Below are positions 22,801-34,463 of a DNA stretch of 64,000 bases, in pieces (position 1 is the stretch's first letter; each line of letters begins with the position of its first letter). The notes under the pieces are model-generated. The model saw only the letters and a list, made by a program, of their open reading frames with translations, had not been told where the DNA came from and ran no database searches. Origin of the DNA: Mycocentrospora acerina (taxonomy: Eukaryota > Ascomycota > Dothideomycetes > Pleosporales); contig JAKUHH010000084.1 of assembly GCA_022701365.1 (NCBI GenBank), positions 496,001 through 560,000 of the forward strand. The letters run 5' to 3'. The position numbers and the translations under genes are program-made.

Positions 22801-25800
22801 CACAAATCTTTCGTCTGCCCCACAACAGCGAACCCCATTACTTACGCAGAGGGAGAGAAAAAGAAAAGAAAGACTACCACGACTTACAGTTCTTATACGC
22901 ATCATTCTGCCACCTCTCATTGCCGGACAAGTCTCCGTTTGGATATAAAAAAAAAGGCTACACACGTATACGCGCGCACACATATTTGTATGCCCTCTTG
23001 GACCCGCCATCGTATTTATGCACGTGCTGTACGCCTTTAGCCACAAAGTACTATACTCAGAGCATCAGTGCACCACACCGCACCGCACCGCACCACCCCA
23101 CCTCAGGCCATGTATTCCTCGTGCTTCCTCTTGTCCCCGTTGCATCTTCTGATGCGGAACCCCATATGCATGCATTCATGTATACATATCTCTCTGCGAA
23201 ATAGAACACGCTGCATGCTATGTGCTGCAGGGTGCAAGTTCCCAAAGGGGGGGTATGGTTTCTCTACCGCGCACTGGGTGGAAAAGGTCACTGCGGGGGG
23301 GATGATTTGATTTGATAGGATATGGTCTGATTGTCACCTATTACTTATCGCTCTACTATTGTGGCGTAGAGGGAAAGGGGGGGGGGCATGTACACGTGTA
23401 TTTTTTGCGCATGTCCATGTGTGTATGTGTATGTGTATATGTATGTAATTGAAAGAGAAGGGTAAGATGGATGTTTAGTCTACCAAGGTTGGGTGGGATG
23501 CCGATGGGAGGGAATATGAGTGGGGATGGGAATGGGGACGGGGACGTGAGTAGCCAAAAGACGAATAGACGAACGAACGAGCGTGTGAGTAAGTGTACGC
23601 GTGTCTGTGTGTGGGGATAGAGAGAGAGAGAGAATGAGAGAATGAGAGAAAGAAGAAAGAGAAGAGTCATGAGATGCATATGAAGCCACAAAAATGCAAG
23701 GATGTGCATTGTACAGAGACACCAAGGGCATGGACTTGGTCTAGATGGGGAAGAGATGAGGTGAGATGAGGTGAGGTGAGACGAATTTTCTGTCGTGGTC
23801 CTCCCCTCCCCTCCCCCTCCTCCTTCCCAGTCTATATGTCCTTACTACCTATGTATTATAAGACGACTATATCCACAAGTGCGAGTGGGTGGGGCAACTG
23901 TATAGACAGACACTTTTGACCGCGATACAGCACTACTCCTACTACCATCACCACCACCACCCAACGATACAGCACGACACAACAACACCACGGTGAGCGA
24001 GTGGGCTTTCCCAACAAAAAAAACCCCTTCCCTCCCCACACAGTTGGTGGTGTTTGTCTTGCCGTCTCGTCTTACCGTTTACCACGACCACGTTCCGTCT
24101 TCCGCCTCCCACGTTCCGCCTTCCGCCTTCCACCTTCGACTCCTATCCCACATCCGACAAAAACAGCCAACGCACAGCGTCGTCACTTTACTAAGGTAAT
24201 ACCACTGCTACTACTACTATTACTACTACTATTACCACAGCCAATCTCCACCTCCTACCGCCATGCACCCTATGCCATCCAAACGTCTCCTCTCAGCTCA
24301 ACAAACCCATCGCTTAAACCGGGCCGTTTCCTCTCTCTCTCTCCCTCTCTCTATCTTCAAGCCCACACGCAAGGTGCCGCGTAACCGGGACATTTCCGCA
24401 TATCTAAAAAAAAAAGTATTATTGTGTTATGATGCAGTGTGTTTTGTGTGTGTGTTATATATATATTTTTTGAAGTGGTTAGATACATGATTTTGCCAAT
24501 TTTTTTTTCTCCCTGCTCCCCTACTATGCTAGATGGGGTATCTGGGGTTCTTTACACACATCATGTCAGAGTCTTTCTCGTATTGTATGTACATGGAGTC
24601 ATGTGATGGCCCCCCCTTCCCTTCTCCCCCCGGTTCGGACCGCTCCGAGGACCGGGCAATCGACCTCTCTCTCTCTCTGGGCCTCCCCCACAACATGTCA
24701 CGGGTGATTTGAACTTTTTTCTTTGTCTTGGTAATCACGTATGTGTGCAGCGTTTTTTTATTTATTTAGGAAAGTGGTGGACAAATGTTGCAGATAGTTT
24801 AGGCGAGTGTTGAGGGGGCCCTGCATGGGTCGAGGTCTGCGCCACGTCTCGCTTGATGATTCCGAACCCCAGAATCTAAGTTTAGGGCCGGAGAAATGAG
24901 TGCAATGGTGGAGAAAGGGATTTGTATTTGAGAAACATGCTTCTAAGCAGTTTTTTTGATTGACTCGAACAAGTGTTCAGCCTTTGGGGGGGGGAGGAGC
25001 GAGAGCAGAGTCGCGTGGAGAGCTGTGACCTGCCCTGCTTAGCGCTTTGTAGGAATAGGATTTTGTGGCGTGGAGCGCAATTGTTCTGTCGTCAACACCG
25101 ATGTATACCCGAAGTACAGGAAGAAAGAAGTTCCCCGATGAGGCTCAAGAGAGCTGGAGTGAACCAATCAAACATTTACCTTTTACGTTCTCCTACAAAT
25201 ATTCTAACTGGGAAAGGTTAAGAGGGGATCTAGATCAAGATCTCGGCGTTCCGTCGGTCGCGCGTGACCGGCGGCAATACGCGAGAAGACGAGATTGTGG
25301 CTGCGCGTATAGACGGCGATTGGTGAGGGCTGATGAAGTAGTAGTTGATGTGGTGCTTCTGGATCTTGAAAGCTATGACAGCTGTCAGGGACCAAGATAG
25401 TCCGTTTTCTCCGAAGAGACGGTCCTTTTCCGTAAGGTTGAGAGGATACCTACTAGCATCAAGAACTTTTGTTGCAGAGGTCGTGATGCGATCACAGAGG
25501 CCGTTACATAACCCTTTCCAAAGGCATCTCTAGTGCGAGGGGTGGCACATCTTACACATATGATGACAAGAGAAGAGGAGAATGAATGATTAGTGGCATG
25601 TCAAAGAAACCGAGGCAGATGCATGTGGAAGGATTTGGTATGCTGTACATGGTAGTAGGATGACGATGGATGCATGCAGACATTCCGGCTCGTAGTTGCC
25701 TGGCTTCGCGTGGATGTGGGCCATCCTGCCGGTCGGGGAAAACGGCAGTCTTCTGGAAGAGTTTTGAGTTGGCTGGCGCCTATCCGACGTATCCAATGCC

Positions 25801-26842
25801 CGATGTTTGCCCTTGAAACGACTTTTGATGTGCATGTGCATGGACGGCCAAGGTAGTTTTCCTGCGGAGCGCTAGAAAGTTCTGGCCTAGCTTTGGGCAA
25901 TGTAGTGTACATGCAGGTGAGATTATGACTGACGGAATAGGAGAGTGAGAGATGGAGAGAAATAAGAAAAATGAACAAGTAGAGCGAGCTAGTCGAGACT
26001 AGGCAGACATATGGCGGCTAGGGTGTTCTGCGGGGCCAACGTCTGTTGACTCTGCATGTGTGGATGTTCTGGAAGATGTGGAGATGAGGAACAGGTGTAC
26101 AAGGAAGCAGCTGCTGCATTTGGATGCAGAAGCAACACAGGCCCTCACCGCTATAGCTGGTAGGTGCACGACGCGAGTGCAAGGTGCGGTGCAGAGAGAG
26201 ACGGGGGAGGGGGAGAAAAAGAGAGGGCGCAAGAATGCTTTTGCGGGAGCAACGGGCAATGGGGTTCCAGAAGGCTGATGACGGACCTGGAGGTTTGGGT
26301 GAGATCGGACCGAAGAGGCAAGGAGCTAAGCGGGCCGAGGGGGCAGAAAAAGGCCAAATCAAGCGCGGCGGACATGGGCGCGGCTAAGAGTGTACATTGT
26401 AGGACGGCGGACCACGTGGAGGCGCCGTGGTACCTGTGTGAGTGTATGTGCGTGGGAGGGAGGCGGGCAGCAGAGGACGGGGACGGGGATGGGGATGGGG
26501 AGATGGATATATCGACAGGTGTCAGATTGAGACACGGCACAGGGGAGGAAGGGCGAGAGCCGTTTCACAGCATCAGCGCCAGGCGAGCAGAGTGGCGACG
26601 AGGACGGTGAGTGGTGAGTGGTGGGTTGGTGTTTTGTGTATGCGTGTTTCAGAAGGAGCCAGGCTTGCAGATCAGAGGGAGCGAGTCGACGGGCGCGCAG
26701 TGGTTTTGGCCGGCGTCTCGTGATTGCTGGGGTGGTGGAATGGGCAGCCAGTAGCGCAGGGTCGGCATGGTGCATGTTGATGGCAGCCCTTGTCGAAGCT
26801 TCCGACGAGGCCGCAGACGTGCTTGACAGAGGGCGAGCACAT

Positions 26843-26980
26843 GGCTGTGGGTATGGCTGTGGGTATGGCTGTGACTATAACTACGGCTATGGGTATGACG
26901 ATGGGTGTGGGTGTGACTATGGCAGTGGTTATGGCTATGGGTACGACTATGGCTACGGCTATGACTATGACTATCTATGA
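26843..26980. repeat. imperfect hexamer array (TATGGC/TATGGG type)
   Basis: About 23 units of a degenerate hexamer such as GGCTAT, GGGTAT or GACTAT. Plus-strand translation gives a G-Y/D-Y repeat and the minus strand an H-S/H-T repeat. This symmetry in all frames marks it as a tandem DNA repeat and not a conserved protein. Confidence 0.75.
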
Positions 26981-27673
26981 TTCTGGCTCTGGCTCTCTGG
27001 CTAAGGCTGCACGCACGCTCGTGGGCAATGCGGTGACGGCGCACAGCAGGAGTAGTAGGGGCAGTAGGGGCAGCAGGGCCAGTAGGGCAGTAGGGCCAGT
27101 AGCAGCAGCAGCAGCACCGCAGCAGCGCTGGCTGTTATTGTGGCTGCTGCTGCTGCTCATGCTCTGGCTCCTGCTCCGGCGTGGCTCCTGCTCTGGCTGC
27201 CAGGCATCATGGCTGTCCTCGCTGGCCGGTTGGGCCCATGCTGGCGCGCAGGCGTGCAGACGTGCAGGCGTGCTGGCGTGCGCTAACAGCTGGGGAGCTA
27301 GCCCGACCCTGGGCTTGCCGACAAGACATGTCTGCATGTCTACTTCAAAGCTCGTGGGCCTCCTTTCAAGCCCTTTGCGTGCATCCTCGCCCAGCCCAGC
27401 CCTACCGCCCAGCGCCCAGCATCCCGCTGCTGCCAGACGTGCCCGCGACTGACGAGAGAGCGCGCGCGAGACTGACATTGCCACTGCGACACTGCGGCTC
27501 ACGGCGAGATTGAGCGACACGGAGCGAGATAGGGCACACCACAGCACACAAGACGGCCTGGACGACCCTCGCTTCACCTGCCCTGCCCTGCCCTGCCTGC
27601 CGTGCCCCAACGACCACGCCGACGACAGCCATTCCCACTGCTGCCACCACGACGACTGCCACGACGACTACCA

Positions 27674-27711
27674 TCACTACCACTACCACTACCACTACCA
27701 CTACCACTACC
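27674..27711. repeat. (CACTAC)n microsatellite
   Basis: Six near-perfect CACTAC units about 150 bp before the kinase start codon, continuing into CCACCACGACC-type sequence. Confidence 0.85.
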
Positions 27712-27863
27712 TCGACTGCCACCACCACGACCACCACCACACCCTCTCCCCGCACCCCTCGCCGTCTCCAACCCCCCCGCGAGCCCCCAGCACTCACCGC
27801 ATGCATTCTTGAGCGCCCATCCTCTCTCACTGCTAGGCCATCTGCCGCTCGTCACCCGTGCCA

Positions 27864-29833
27864 ATGGGTCAGAATAACGGCAAGCCCGTCGTCTTCACCG
27901 ACCAAGGTAAGCCAAGCCTGCTCTCATCGCCTGCAGATCAACACACCGCTCCCCCCACACGTACACCAACTGACCACAACCCCCCTGCCTTGCAGTCAAC
28001 CTCAACCACTTCCGCCTGCTGCGCGTCGTCGGCAAAGGCGCCTTTGGCAAGGTGCGCATCGTCGAGCGCAAGGACACGGGTCTGACGTTTGCGCTCAAGT
28101 ATATACGCAAAGATGAAGGTTCGTCCTCCAACTTGCCTGCCCGCCCCACCCATGCTGACGTTGTGCCACAGTGGTACGGTCCGAGAGCGTTCGCAACATC
28201 ATCCGCGAACGCCGCATGCTCGAGCACCTCAACCACCCGTTCCTGTGCAACCTGCGCTACAGCTTCCAGGACATCGAGTACCTGTACATTGTCGTCGACC
28301 TCATGAACGGCGGCGACCTGCGCTTCCACATCTCGCGCAAGACGTTTACAGAAGAAGCCGTGCGCTTCTGGATAGCTCAGCTGGGCTGCGCCGTCCGCTA
28401 CATCCACCAGCAGGGCATCGTGCACAGGGACATCAAGCCCGACAACGTCCTGCTCGACTCCGAGGGCCATGTCCATTTGGCCGACTTTGTGCGTCGCACC
28501 CTTGTCCTCGTCGCCACTGTCGCCCTGCTAACACGGCCCTGCAGAACGTCGCCTCCGACTTCACCCCACACAAGCCGCTGACCAGCAAGTCGGGCACCCT
28601 CGCCTACCTGGCCCCAGAGGTCTACGAAGGCAAGGGCTACTCGTGCGAGGTGGACTGGTGGTCCCTCGGCGTGCTCTTCTACGAGTGCATATACAACAAG
28701 GTGCGTGTGCAAAGCTAGCTACTCCGGCCTTGGCAGCCGCAACTAACCCCAAGCAGCGACCGTTTGAAGCTGGCAGTCACGACTCGCTCGCCGCAAAGAT
28801 ATCAAAGGGCGAGCCCACATACCCCGTCACCAGCCCGCCCGTCTCCATGCCCTGCTTACACGCAATCAGCTCGTTACTAGAAAAGGACAGGAAAAAACGC
28901 ATAGGCGCAATTGGATTCGAGACATTTGCAGACAACCCCTTCTTCCGTCCCCTCGACTTCATCGCCCTCGAGGCAAAGGAGATTCCACCAGTCTTCATCC
29001 CCTCGAGCGACAAGACCAACTTTGATGCCACATACGATCTCGAGGAGTTGTTATTAGAGGAGGCACCACTGGAAGCACGTGCCCGGCGACAGAAGCCAAG
29101 AGAAGCACTCAAAGACGATGCGACAGACGCCGAGATCCGTGCAGAAGAGCTACACCGCATGATTGAGACGCTATTCGAGCCCTTCAACTATACCACAATC
29201 CCCGACTACCGTCCAATAGCCGTTGCCGTGCCCGACCCGGCAGACTCGGTTGGCGGATCAAGGGCAAGCAACCAGAGTAACAGCGACCAGGCACCCATTT
29301 CTGTGACTGCACAGCAAGACCCCTGGGGGCGTCCGCTCGCCAATCCAAAATCACCAGAGAACGACCTCCACCCCATCCGAACCACGACAACAGCACAATC
29401 CACGACGCACTCGCCAAATGGTAGCCCTCCGTTGGCAAATGCCGTCCTCAACCAGACCCAAAGATCCACCGCGACTCAGAAATCGTCGGCGGGATCACCT
29501 ACCGCGCAACGCGGCGAACATTCGGACTATTACCCAGGCAACGGTGCCATTCCAACACCTTCCTTCTCCCGACCCATGAACAGCCGTCCACGAGGCTCGC
29601 AGCGTAGCACCAGTATGGGTGGAGGCGTACAGGTAGTTCTCAACGAAACCGGGTCATGGTCAGAAATGGCTAATCAGAGCTCCGCGCTCGTGCAGACTCC
29701 TCAAGTCATAGAAAAGCCCTCGGGCATGCTCGGATTCCTCAGCCGCAAAAAGGGTCGTGACAGGAGTCCCAAGGCCAAAGAGAGGGGTGTTCTAGGCAAA
29801 GAGGGGGCTAGAGTCATCATCAGCAACACATGA
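27864..29833 (+). CDS. YANK/STK32-type AGC serine/threonine kinase
   Basis: Exons 27864-27906, 27996-28118, 28172-28488, 28545-28700 and 28757-29833 give 571 residues. Introns are 89, 53, 56 and 56 nt; the third and fourth have CTAAC branch sites. The kinase domain (about 20-290) has the glycine loop GKGAFGKV (27-34), Lys49 in FALKY, HRDIKPDN (from 140), a DFN triad in place of DFG (160-162) and YLAPEVY. The DFN triad together with a start of MG-x-N followed by ...VNLNHFRLLRVVGKG is the pattern of human STK32 (YANK) kinases, which supports this subfamily over other AGC kinases. The C-terminal 280 residues are Ser/Pro/Gln-rich and probably disordered, ending in a basic FLSRKKGRDRSPKAK segment. 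Substrates are unknown. Possible N-myristoylation of Gly2 is speculative. Confidence 0.9.
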
Positions 29834-30233
29834 TTGTGTCCCACCATGGACCACGTATCCCCCATCATCTACGACGGCTTCGACGAATTCCCTTTTCTTG
29901 GCGTGTCCTCCAAATTCGGTTGCGTGTCGAATAATTCCTGCGCGGCGTTTTTGGGCGCGCATGTGTGTATGTGTGTATGCATGTATGCATGTGTATATGC
30001 ATGTGCGTACGTGCGTGCATGCATGCGTGTGGTTTCTTTTTCTTTCTGGCTCTCTCTGGGAACATGCTGCTGTCCATCATACCACTTTTTTTTGCGCTTG
30101 GATTTTTTTTCCGTTGGTCCAACATTGAGCATTTGCATCTAATCGCTACCTCTACATATATGTTCGGAGAGAGGAGGAGTTTGTTGTATAACGTGGCGTT
30201 ATTGGCAGTCTTGTTTGCTTGCTTGCCTGCTTG

Positions 30234-30257
30234 CCAGCCAGCCAGCCAGCCAGCCAG
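30234..30257. repeat. (CCAG)6 microsatellite
   Basis: Six tandem CCAG units, preceded by GCTTGCTTGCCTGCTTG-type tetramer sequence. Confidence 0.85.
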
Positions 30258-30552
30258 TTAGCTTGCTTGACCAATTCCGGCGCGTGGGAGAATGCAGATT
30301 GGACAAAGGGAACATTGCGTTTCGTTTCGTTTGGTTCTTTGGCAAGGGACGTATGGGTGGGGGTGTTTTTTTTCCTTTTCTTTCTCATTGTCTACCAGGG
30401 GTGAGGGGGGGGGGCCTTTTATGGGGCTTGTGTGTGTGTACGTGTGTAGAGGAGGTAGGCAAGAGGAACCAGGTAATTGGTGATTATTTTTCGTTTTTTG
30501 GAAGAGGAGAAAGAGAGAGAGATGGTATGTTGTATTGGGGGAGAGGGAGAGG

Positions 30553-30662
30553 GAGTAGAAGTAGGAGTAGGAGCAGGAGTAGGAGTAGGAGTAGGAGCAG
30601 GAGTAGGAGTAGGAGCAGGAGCAGGAGCAGGAGTAGGAGTAGGAGTAGGAGTAGGAGTAGGA
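30553..30662. repeat. (GTAGGA/GCAGGA)n microsatellite, about 18 units
   Basis: A purine-rich hexamer array where each unit is GTAGGA or GCAGGA (first unit GTAGAA). The only variation between the main units is a C/T transition at the second base. Strong purine/pyrimidine strand asymmetry. Confidence 0.9.
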
Positions 30663-30821
30663 TTGGAGGCGGTGTGCGGAGAAGCGCAACCGCCCGGGCA
30701 GAGTAGAACATCTTCAAATACCCACATCTTTTCTCTCTAAAGACGCATTCTTATGGGCGGGTTGATTGCGAAAAAGTGACGTGTTTGTACCTACTATCCT
30801 TTTATTCGTTGATTTATTCAT

Positions 30822-30840
30822 CCACCCACCCACCCACCCA
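30822..30840. repeat. (CCAC)n tetramer run
   Basis: About four to five CCAC units followed by ATCCGTCCGTCCG and further CATT/CATC tetramers up to 30950, so the flank is a mixed tetranucleotide satellite. Confidence 0.7.
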
Positions 30841-30953
30841 TCCGTCCGTCCGGTCGTCCGTTTATTCATCCAGTCATCTGGTTTGCTGCAACCTAGCCAT
30901 TCAATCGTGCGTTCATTCGGTCATTCATTCATCCGTCCATTCATCCATCCTGC

Positions 30954-33870
30954 CTACCAAATCCTCTTAGCAACCATGGCATATCGACTCACGTGTCCAA
31001 ACCCGGTCCCCTTTTCCCTCTCAGCATCCTCCTTCTTCTTCGTCTTCTCATCCCTCTCCCTCAACTTCCTCAGCCCCTCGGCATCGTCATTGTAAATCCA
31101 CCGTCTCTTCTCCTCGTCCACATCCACAACGCCCCATCCGCCAATTCGCTTGCCCCCCGTGTCGACATCCATCTTCTCCCTTGCCTCCATGCCGCGGTAC
31201 CGATTGCGCGCAACGGTCAGAAGAAGCATGCCGAGGATGAGCTTGAAGGCGAGGAAGATGAGGTACACGACCAAGAAGACGAGCAGCATTGCCGAGCCCG
31301 CGATGACGTCGTCAATGGTCCACGACAACAAGTGATGCCAGGGTTGCTGCGTGGCGAGGCCGGCACCAAAGGGCGAGCGGCCCAGCGCCCGGCGGAACAC
31401 GTGGTCAATGTGCGCGAGTGCGGCGGTTGTTGCGGGAGAGGAGATGGGGTTCGGTGTTAGAGAGACGGACGTTGCGGGTAGGGGCGCGGGCATGTACATT
31501 GCGATGAACATGTGGTAGGTTTGGATGGCGGCGCGGATGAAGAGGCAGGATAGCGGAATCACGGGGAGTCCGAGGCGACGGGTCAGATTTGGGTCGCTAA
31601 AGGCCTGTTTGTTTTATTAGAGTCTGAACAACGTGAAATCGCGGGTGCCAAGGGAAACATACGTTGGAGTAGTAGTCCTTTGCTAGAACGTCGAAGAATT
31701 TGTCGTATACTTCTGGCTTCATCTGATTGAACTTTGTAATGTATGCGTGTTTCAGCCAGTCGACAACCATCTCGCTGCCGAGCACCAGCAGAAAAGGGTT
31801 AAGTACTTGAGCAATGTATTTTGGGAACACAGTAAAGCTCATCGGTATGATGCTAGACGCCGTGAAGTTGTTCGTAGCGTTGCTCGTTCCAGTAAACATT
31901 GTCGTCCATGAATAGTCACTGCTGCGGATACTGAGACCGCCTACTTCCACGACATTGCGCATTGCGATGATGAGAAGCATCAGCCACAACTGGAAGCGCT
32001 CGACAATGTCGGCGCAGGTAATCTGGAAGAGGCTTTCTTTCTCGAATTTCTTGAACACGGTGCTCTTGATTTCGACAAACTGGTTTGACATCAACAACGT
32101 TGACAGCGCATTGGAGTACGAGTTCACCGCAACATTGAGCGTGATGACCTGGTAAAACAGAGTAGTGGCATGCGCTACTGTGTACAGCAGAGCAAGGATA
32201 AACATCCAAAAAGGCCGAATAACCTTGCTTCTACCGTCTGCATTGCGGTCCAGCGTTTCGCGTGAAAACAAACACTCGAGAACGTCTTGACCGACGGCAG
32301 ACAAGAGACGGTCGCAGACTTCGAGAAGATTGTAGAGAACGTACAGCTTGATCGCCGACTGACCACGGATACCATGATACATTCGACTCGCATCGAACCG
32401 CATCAGGACGAAACAGCTTGAAATGATCAAGAGACCTTTGAGGATGTCCGCCTTGTGGCCTGGAAGCAGTGCAGAGGGCGTCGACTTGGTCCGGCGATGA
32501 CGAAAGCGGGGATTGCGTGGACGCTTGGCTCGGAGCTCTTTCAGGTCTGGGAATTGGAAGGTTGTCGATTCTTCTCCATTCTGTCTATTCACCGACGGCG
32601 CTTGGCCTGTAGACCACATGACGGAAGTGGTGGTCTTTTGCGATGTTGACGGCGGGTGTTCTTCGACTGGCGTCGGTAGAGGCGTAGGGAGAGGCGTGGG
32701 AGTGTCGGCCTGCCTCCTTCGACGCCAAAACCGGGGGAGACCACTGTACACAAAAGCCAAAAGATCGCGAAATTCCTTGACAACCACCGAGCCCCACCAT
32801 TTCACCAGAATAGCAATTGCGAGCAAGAAGCGCAGGGGCAGGATGGTCAGTACGTGCATCCAAGCATCCAGGCAAGCCAGAGCACCAAACGCCAGGATGC
32901 CTTCGACTTGGGCTGGTATCTTCATGAAGTTGAGCAAGCGCTCGTACTTGAGGGTGGAAGATTCATAGGGGAAATCAGCAGACGAAGCTCGGTAGATGTA
33001 CAAGGGGGAAGGGCGGTCTGCCGACAGCTCGAGTGACAGAAACGTCGGCATCGACAGTGGAGGCAGTGGCAGGTTCATGTGACTTGGCGAGGTGGTGTCG
33101 CGCATATCACGGGCATCCCTCTGCTTGGTGTGCGGTACAGGCTTCTCGTCCGTGCCAAGTGGCAGAGGAACATGTCTAATGGGTCTTCTGTCCTCGCCTT
33201 CATGCGTCTGTGTGTGCGCGCGGGGCCTCGAACTGGAGCCGTTTCTTCGTATTGCAGGTGTTGTGATTGATCTCTGGTAGGGTGCTGGGCGTCCACGACC
33301 TGCATCGATGGAGGATGCCTTGGCGACGACAATGTCCCTGTCCTGCCTCCTGTCGCGGCTCCTCGAGTCTTTGCGTCGTCTGTCGTTCAGCTCTATGGGC
33401 CCCTCCAACACCAAGCCCAGCGCCTTTGTGCTGGCTCGTCCATCAGCGTCGTGCCCGCGCGCCTCGCCCCCCACGGCCTCCTCCAGAATTGGCGTCGCCG
33501 CGCGCACCGGGAGACTGGCCGGCTCACTCGTCAGCTCTTGGATCTGGCGCGAGCTGAGCTTGAGCAGCTTGTCGTGCTCAGACAGGCTGCTGCCCCTCCG
33601 CCTGCCGTCGCCGGGCCGCTTGATGGGCCGCAGCTTCTCGCTGGCGTCGGACAGCATGGCCTCCTCATGGACGCTGGCGGCCCTGCTCGTCGAGCTGACG
33701 CTCAGGCTGCCGTTCACGTCAGACAGCAAGACATTGGTGACGGCGTGCAGGGGCCCGTCGTTGCTGGCGTCGACGGTGCGGCCATGGTCGGGCTCTGGGG
33801 TTGCAGCCGGCGTGCGCAGCTGCTCGACCCGGCCGTCTTCATCCATTGTTCTTGCGTCTGCCCCGTTCAT
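30954..33870 (-). CDS. EMP65: TAPT1/Emp65-family multi-pass membrane protein
   Basis: Exons 33870-31663 and 31604-30954 (58-nt intron, GTATGT...AACAG, phase 0) give 952 residues. The splice restores DYYSNAFSDPNLTRRLGLP, a conserved block of the family (Pfam eukaryotic membrane protein, TAPT1 in animals, Emp65/YER140W in yeast). The first 270 residues are polar and disordered (arginine/serine-rich). The conserved region begins at about 275 (FPYESSTLKYERLLNFMKIP) and contains several hydrophobic segments, with MRFDASRMYHGIRGQSAIKLYVLYN as a family hallmark. Yeast Emp65 acts with Slp1 in ER protein folding quality control; the function here is inferred from that. The Lys/Glu-rich C-terminus is probably cytosolic. 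Divergent from the 2EXR-like gene at 34464. Confidence 0.92.
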
Positions 33871-34463
33871 GGCGTCCAGGGCTCGCGAGTCCGTGCGAGT
33901 GCATGTTGCGTGTCTGCTTGCGACTGACGTGCCGGGTAGCGACTTCCTCGAGCTTGGGCGACGGGCTTGGCGAGGCTGCCGGCTATGGATGAATCAGGGA
34001 CGAGTTCCCTGCCATGGCCTTGCGTGGCCTTGCGTGCCCAGCCATGTTCATATCGCTTTGTTCCTGTGTCTGTTCCTGTGCCCGTTCCCGTGTCTGTTCC
34101 CGTGTCTGTTCCTGTGTCTGCCTCTGCGCGCAACGCTGAGAGCAGTGGCTTGCGGGCTATGACTAACAAGGCGTTGCCCACCCTCCAGCTCATCGAATGC
34201 TGTGCTGTGCTGTACTCTGCTGTGCTGTGCTGTGCTGTTCAGCCTGCTTGACCCTGTTCACCGCCCTACACAGCATCTGTCATCTCCGCGTTCTTCTGCC
34301 CTTCTCCCCTCTGCCCTTTGAATACACGCGGCAGAGACCAAGTCAACCCGTGCCATTTCTGATACGCTTCCCGTCATCCTTTGTCTGCCGGTTTGCAGGT
34401 TGTACGCAGAGCAGTCTTGTCAGTTGCCGATTAGTCAGTCCCCGCACGCTAGCCATCCACACT
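33871..34463. other. divergent promoter with CTGTG/TTCC repeats
   Basis: Shared 5' region of the TAPT1-like and 2EXR-like genes. It has an imperfect array of TGTTCCTGTG/CGTTCCCGTG units (about 34061-34120) and a TGCTG repeat (about 34198-34240). An open frame runs from 34197 into the downstream gene, but its start is inside the repeat. Confidence 0.55.

Larger units (their letters stand above)
19866..27863. other. 8-kb gene-poor stretch; low-complexity on its right half
   Basis: 19866-22650 is moderately AT-rich with only short frames. From about 22.7 kb the sequence becomes strand-biased and low complexity: CACCG repeats (23071-23095), GAGGTGA repeats (about 23755-23780), CTACTA runs (about 24205-24240), CT runs (24332-24357, 24663-24680), poly-G and poly-T runs, and at 26.8-27.7 kb hexamer and trinucleotide arrays. 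Long frames there are by-products of the repeats. It may contain a long kinase promoter or leader, or non-coding transcripts. I recognise no protein. Confidence 0.5.
29834..30953. other. microsatellite-rich spacer between convergent genes
   Basis: 3' flanks of the kinase and the TAPT1-like gene. Contains GT/GCAT-rich sequence (29960-30030) and several microsatellites listed separately. No gene. Confidence 0.6.

Noticed and set aside
26790..27610. Overlapping frames of more than 200 codons on both strands
   Set aside because: They translate hexamer, CAG/GGC and CACTAC arrays. Openness on both strands and low complexity indicate repeats, not genes.
34197..34463. N-terminal extension of the 2EXR-like protein
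   Set aside because: It reads a TGCTG microsatellite (Cys/Ala/Val/Leu repeat) and leader sequence. The conserved domain starts right after the ATG at 34464.
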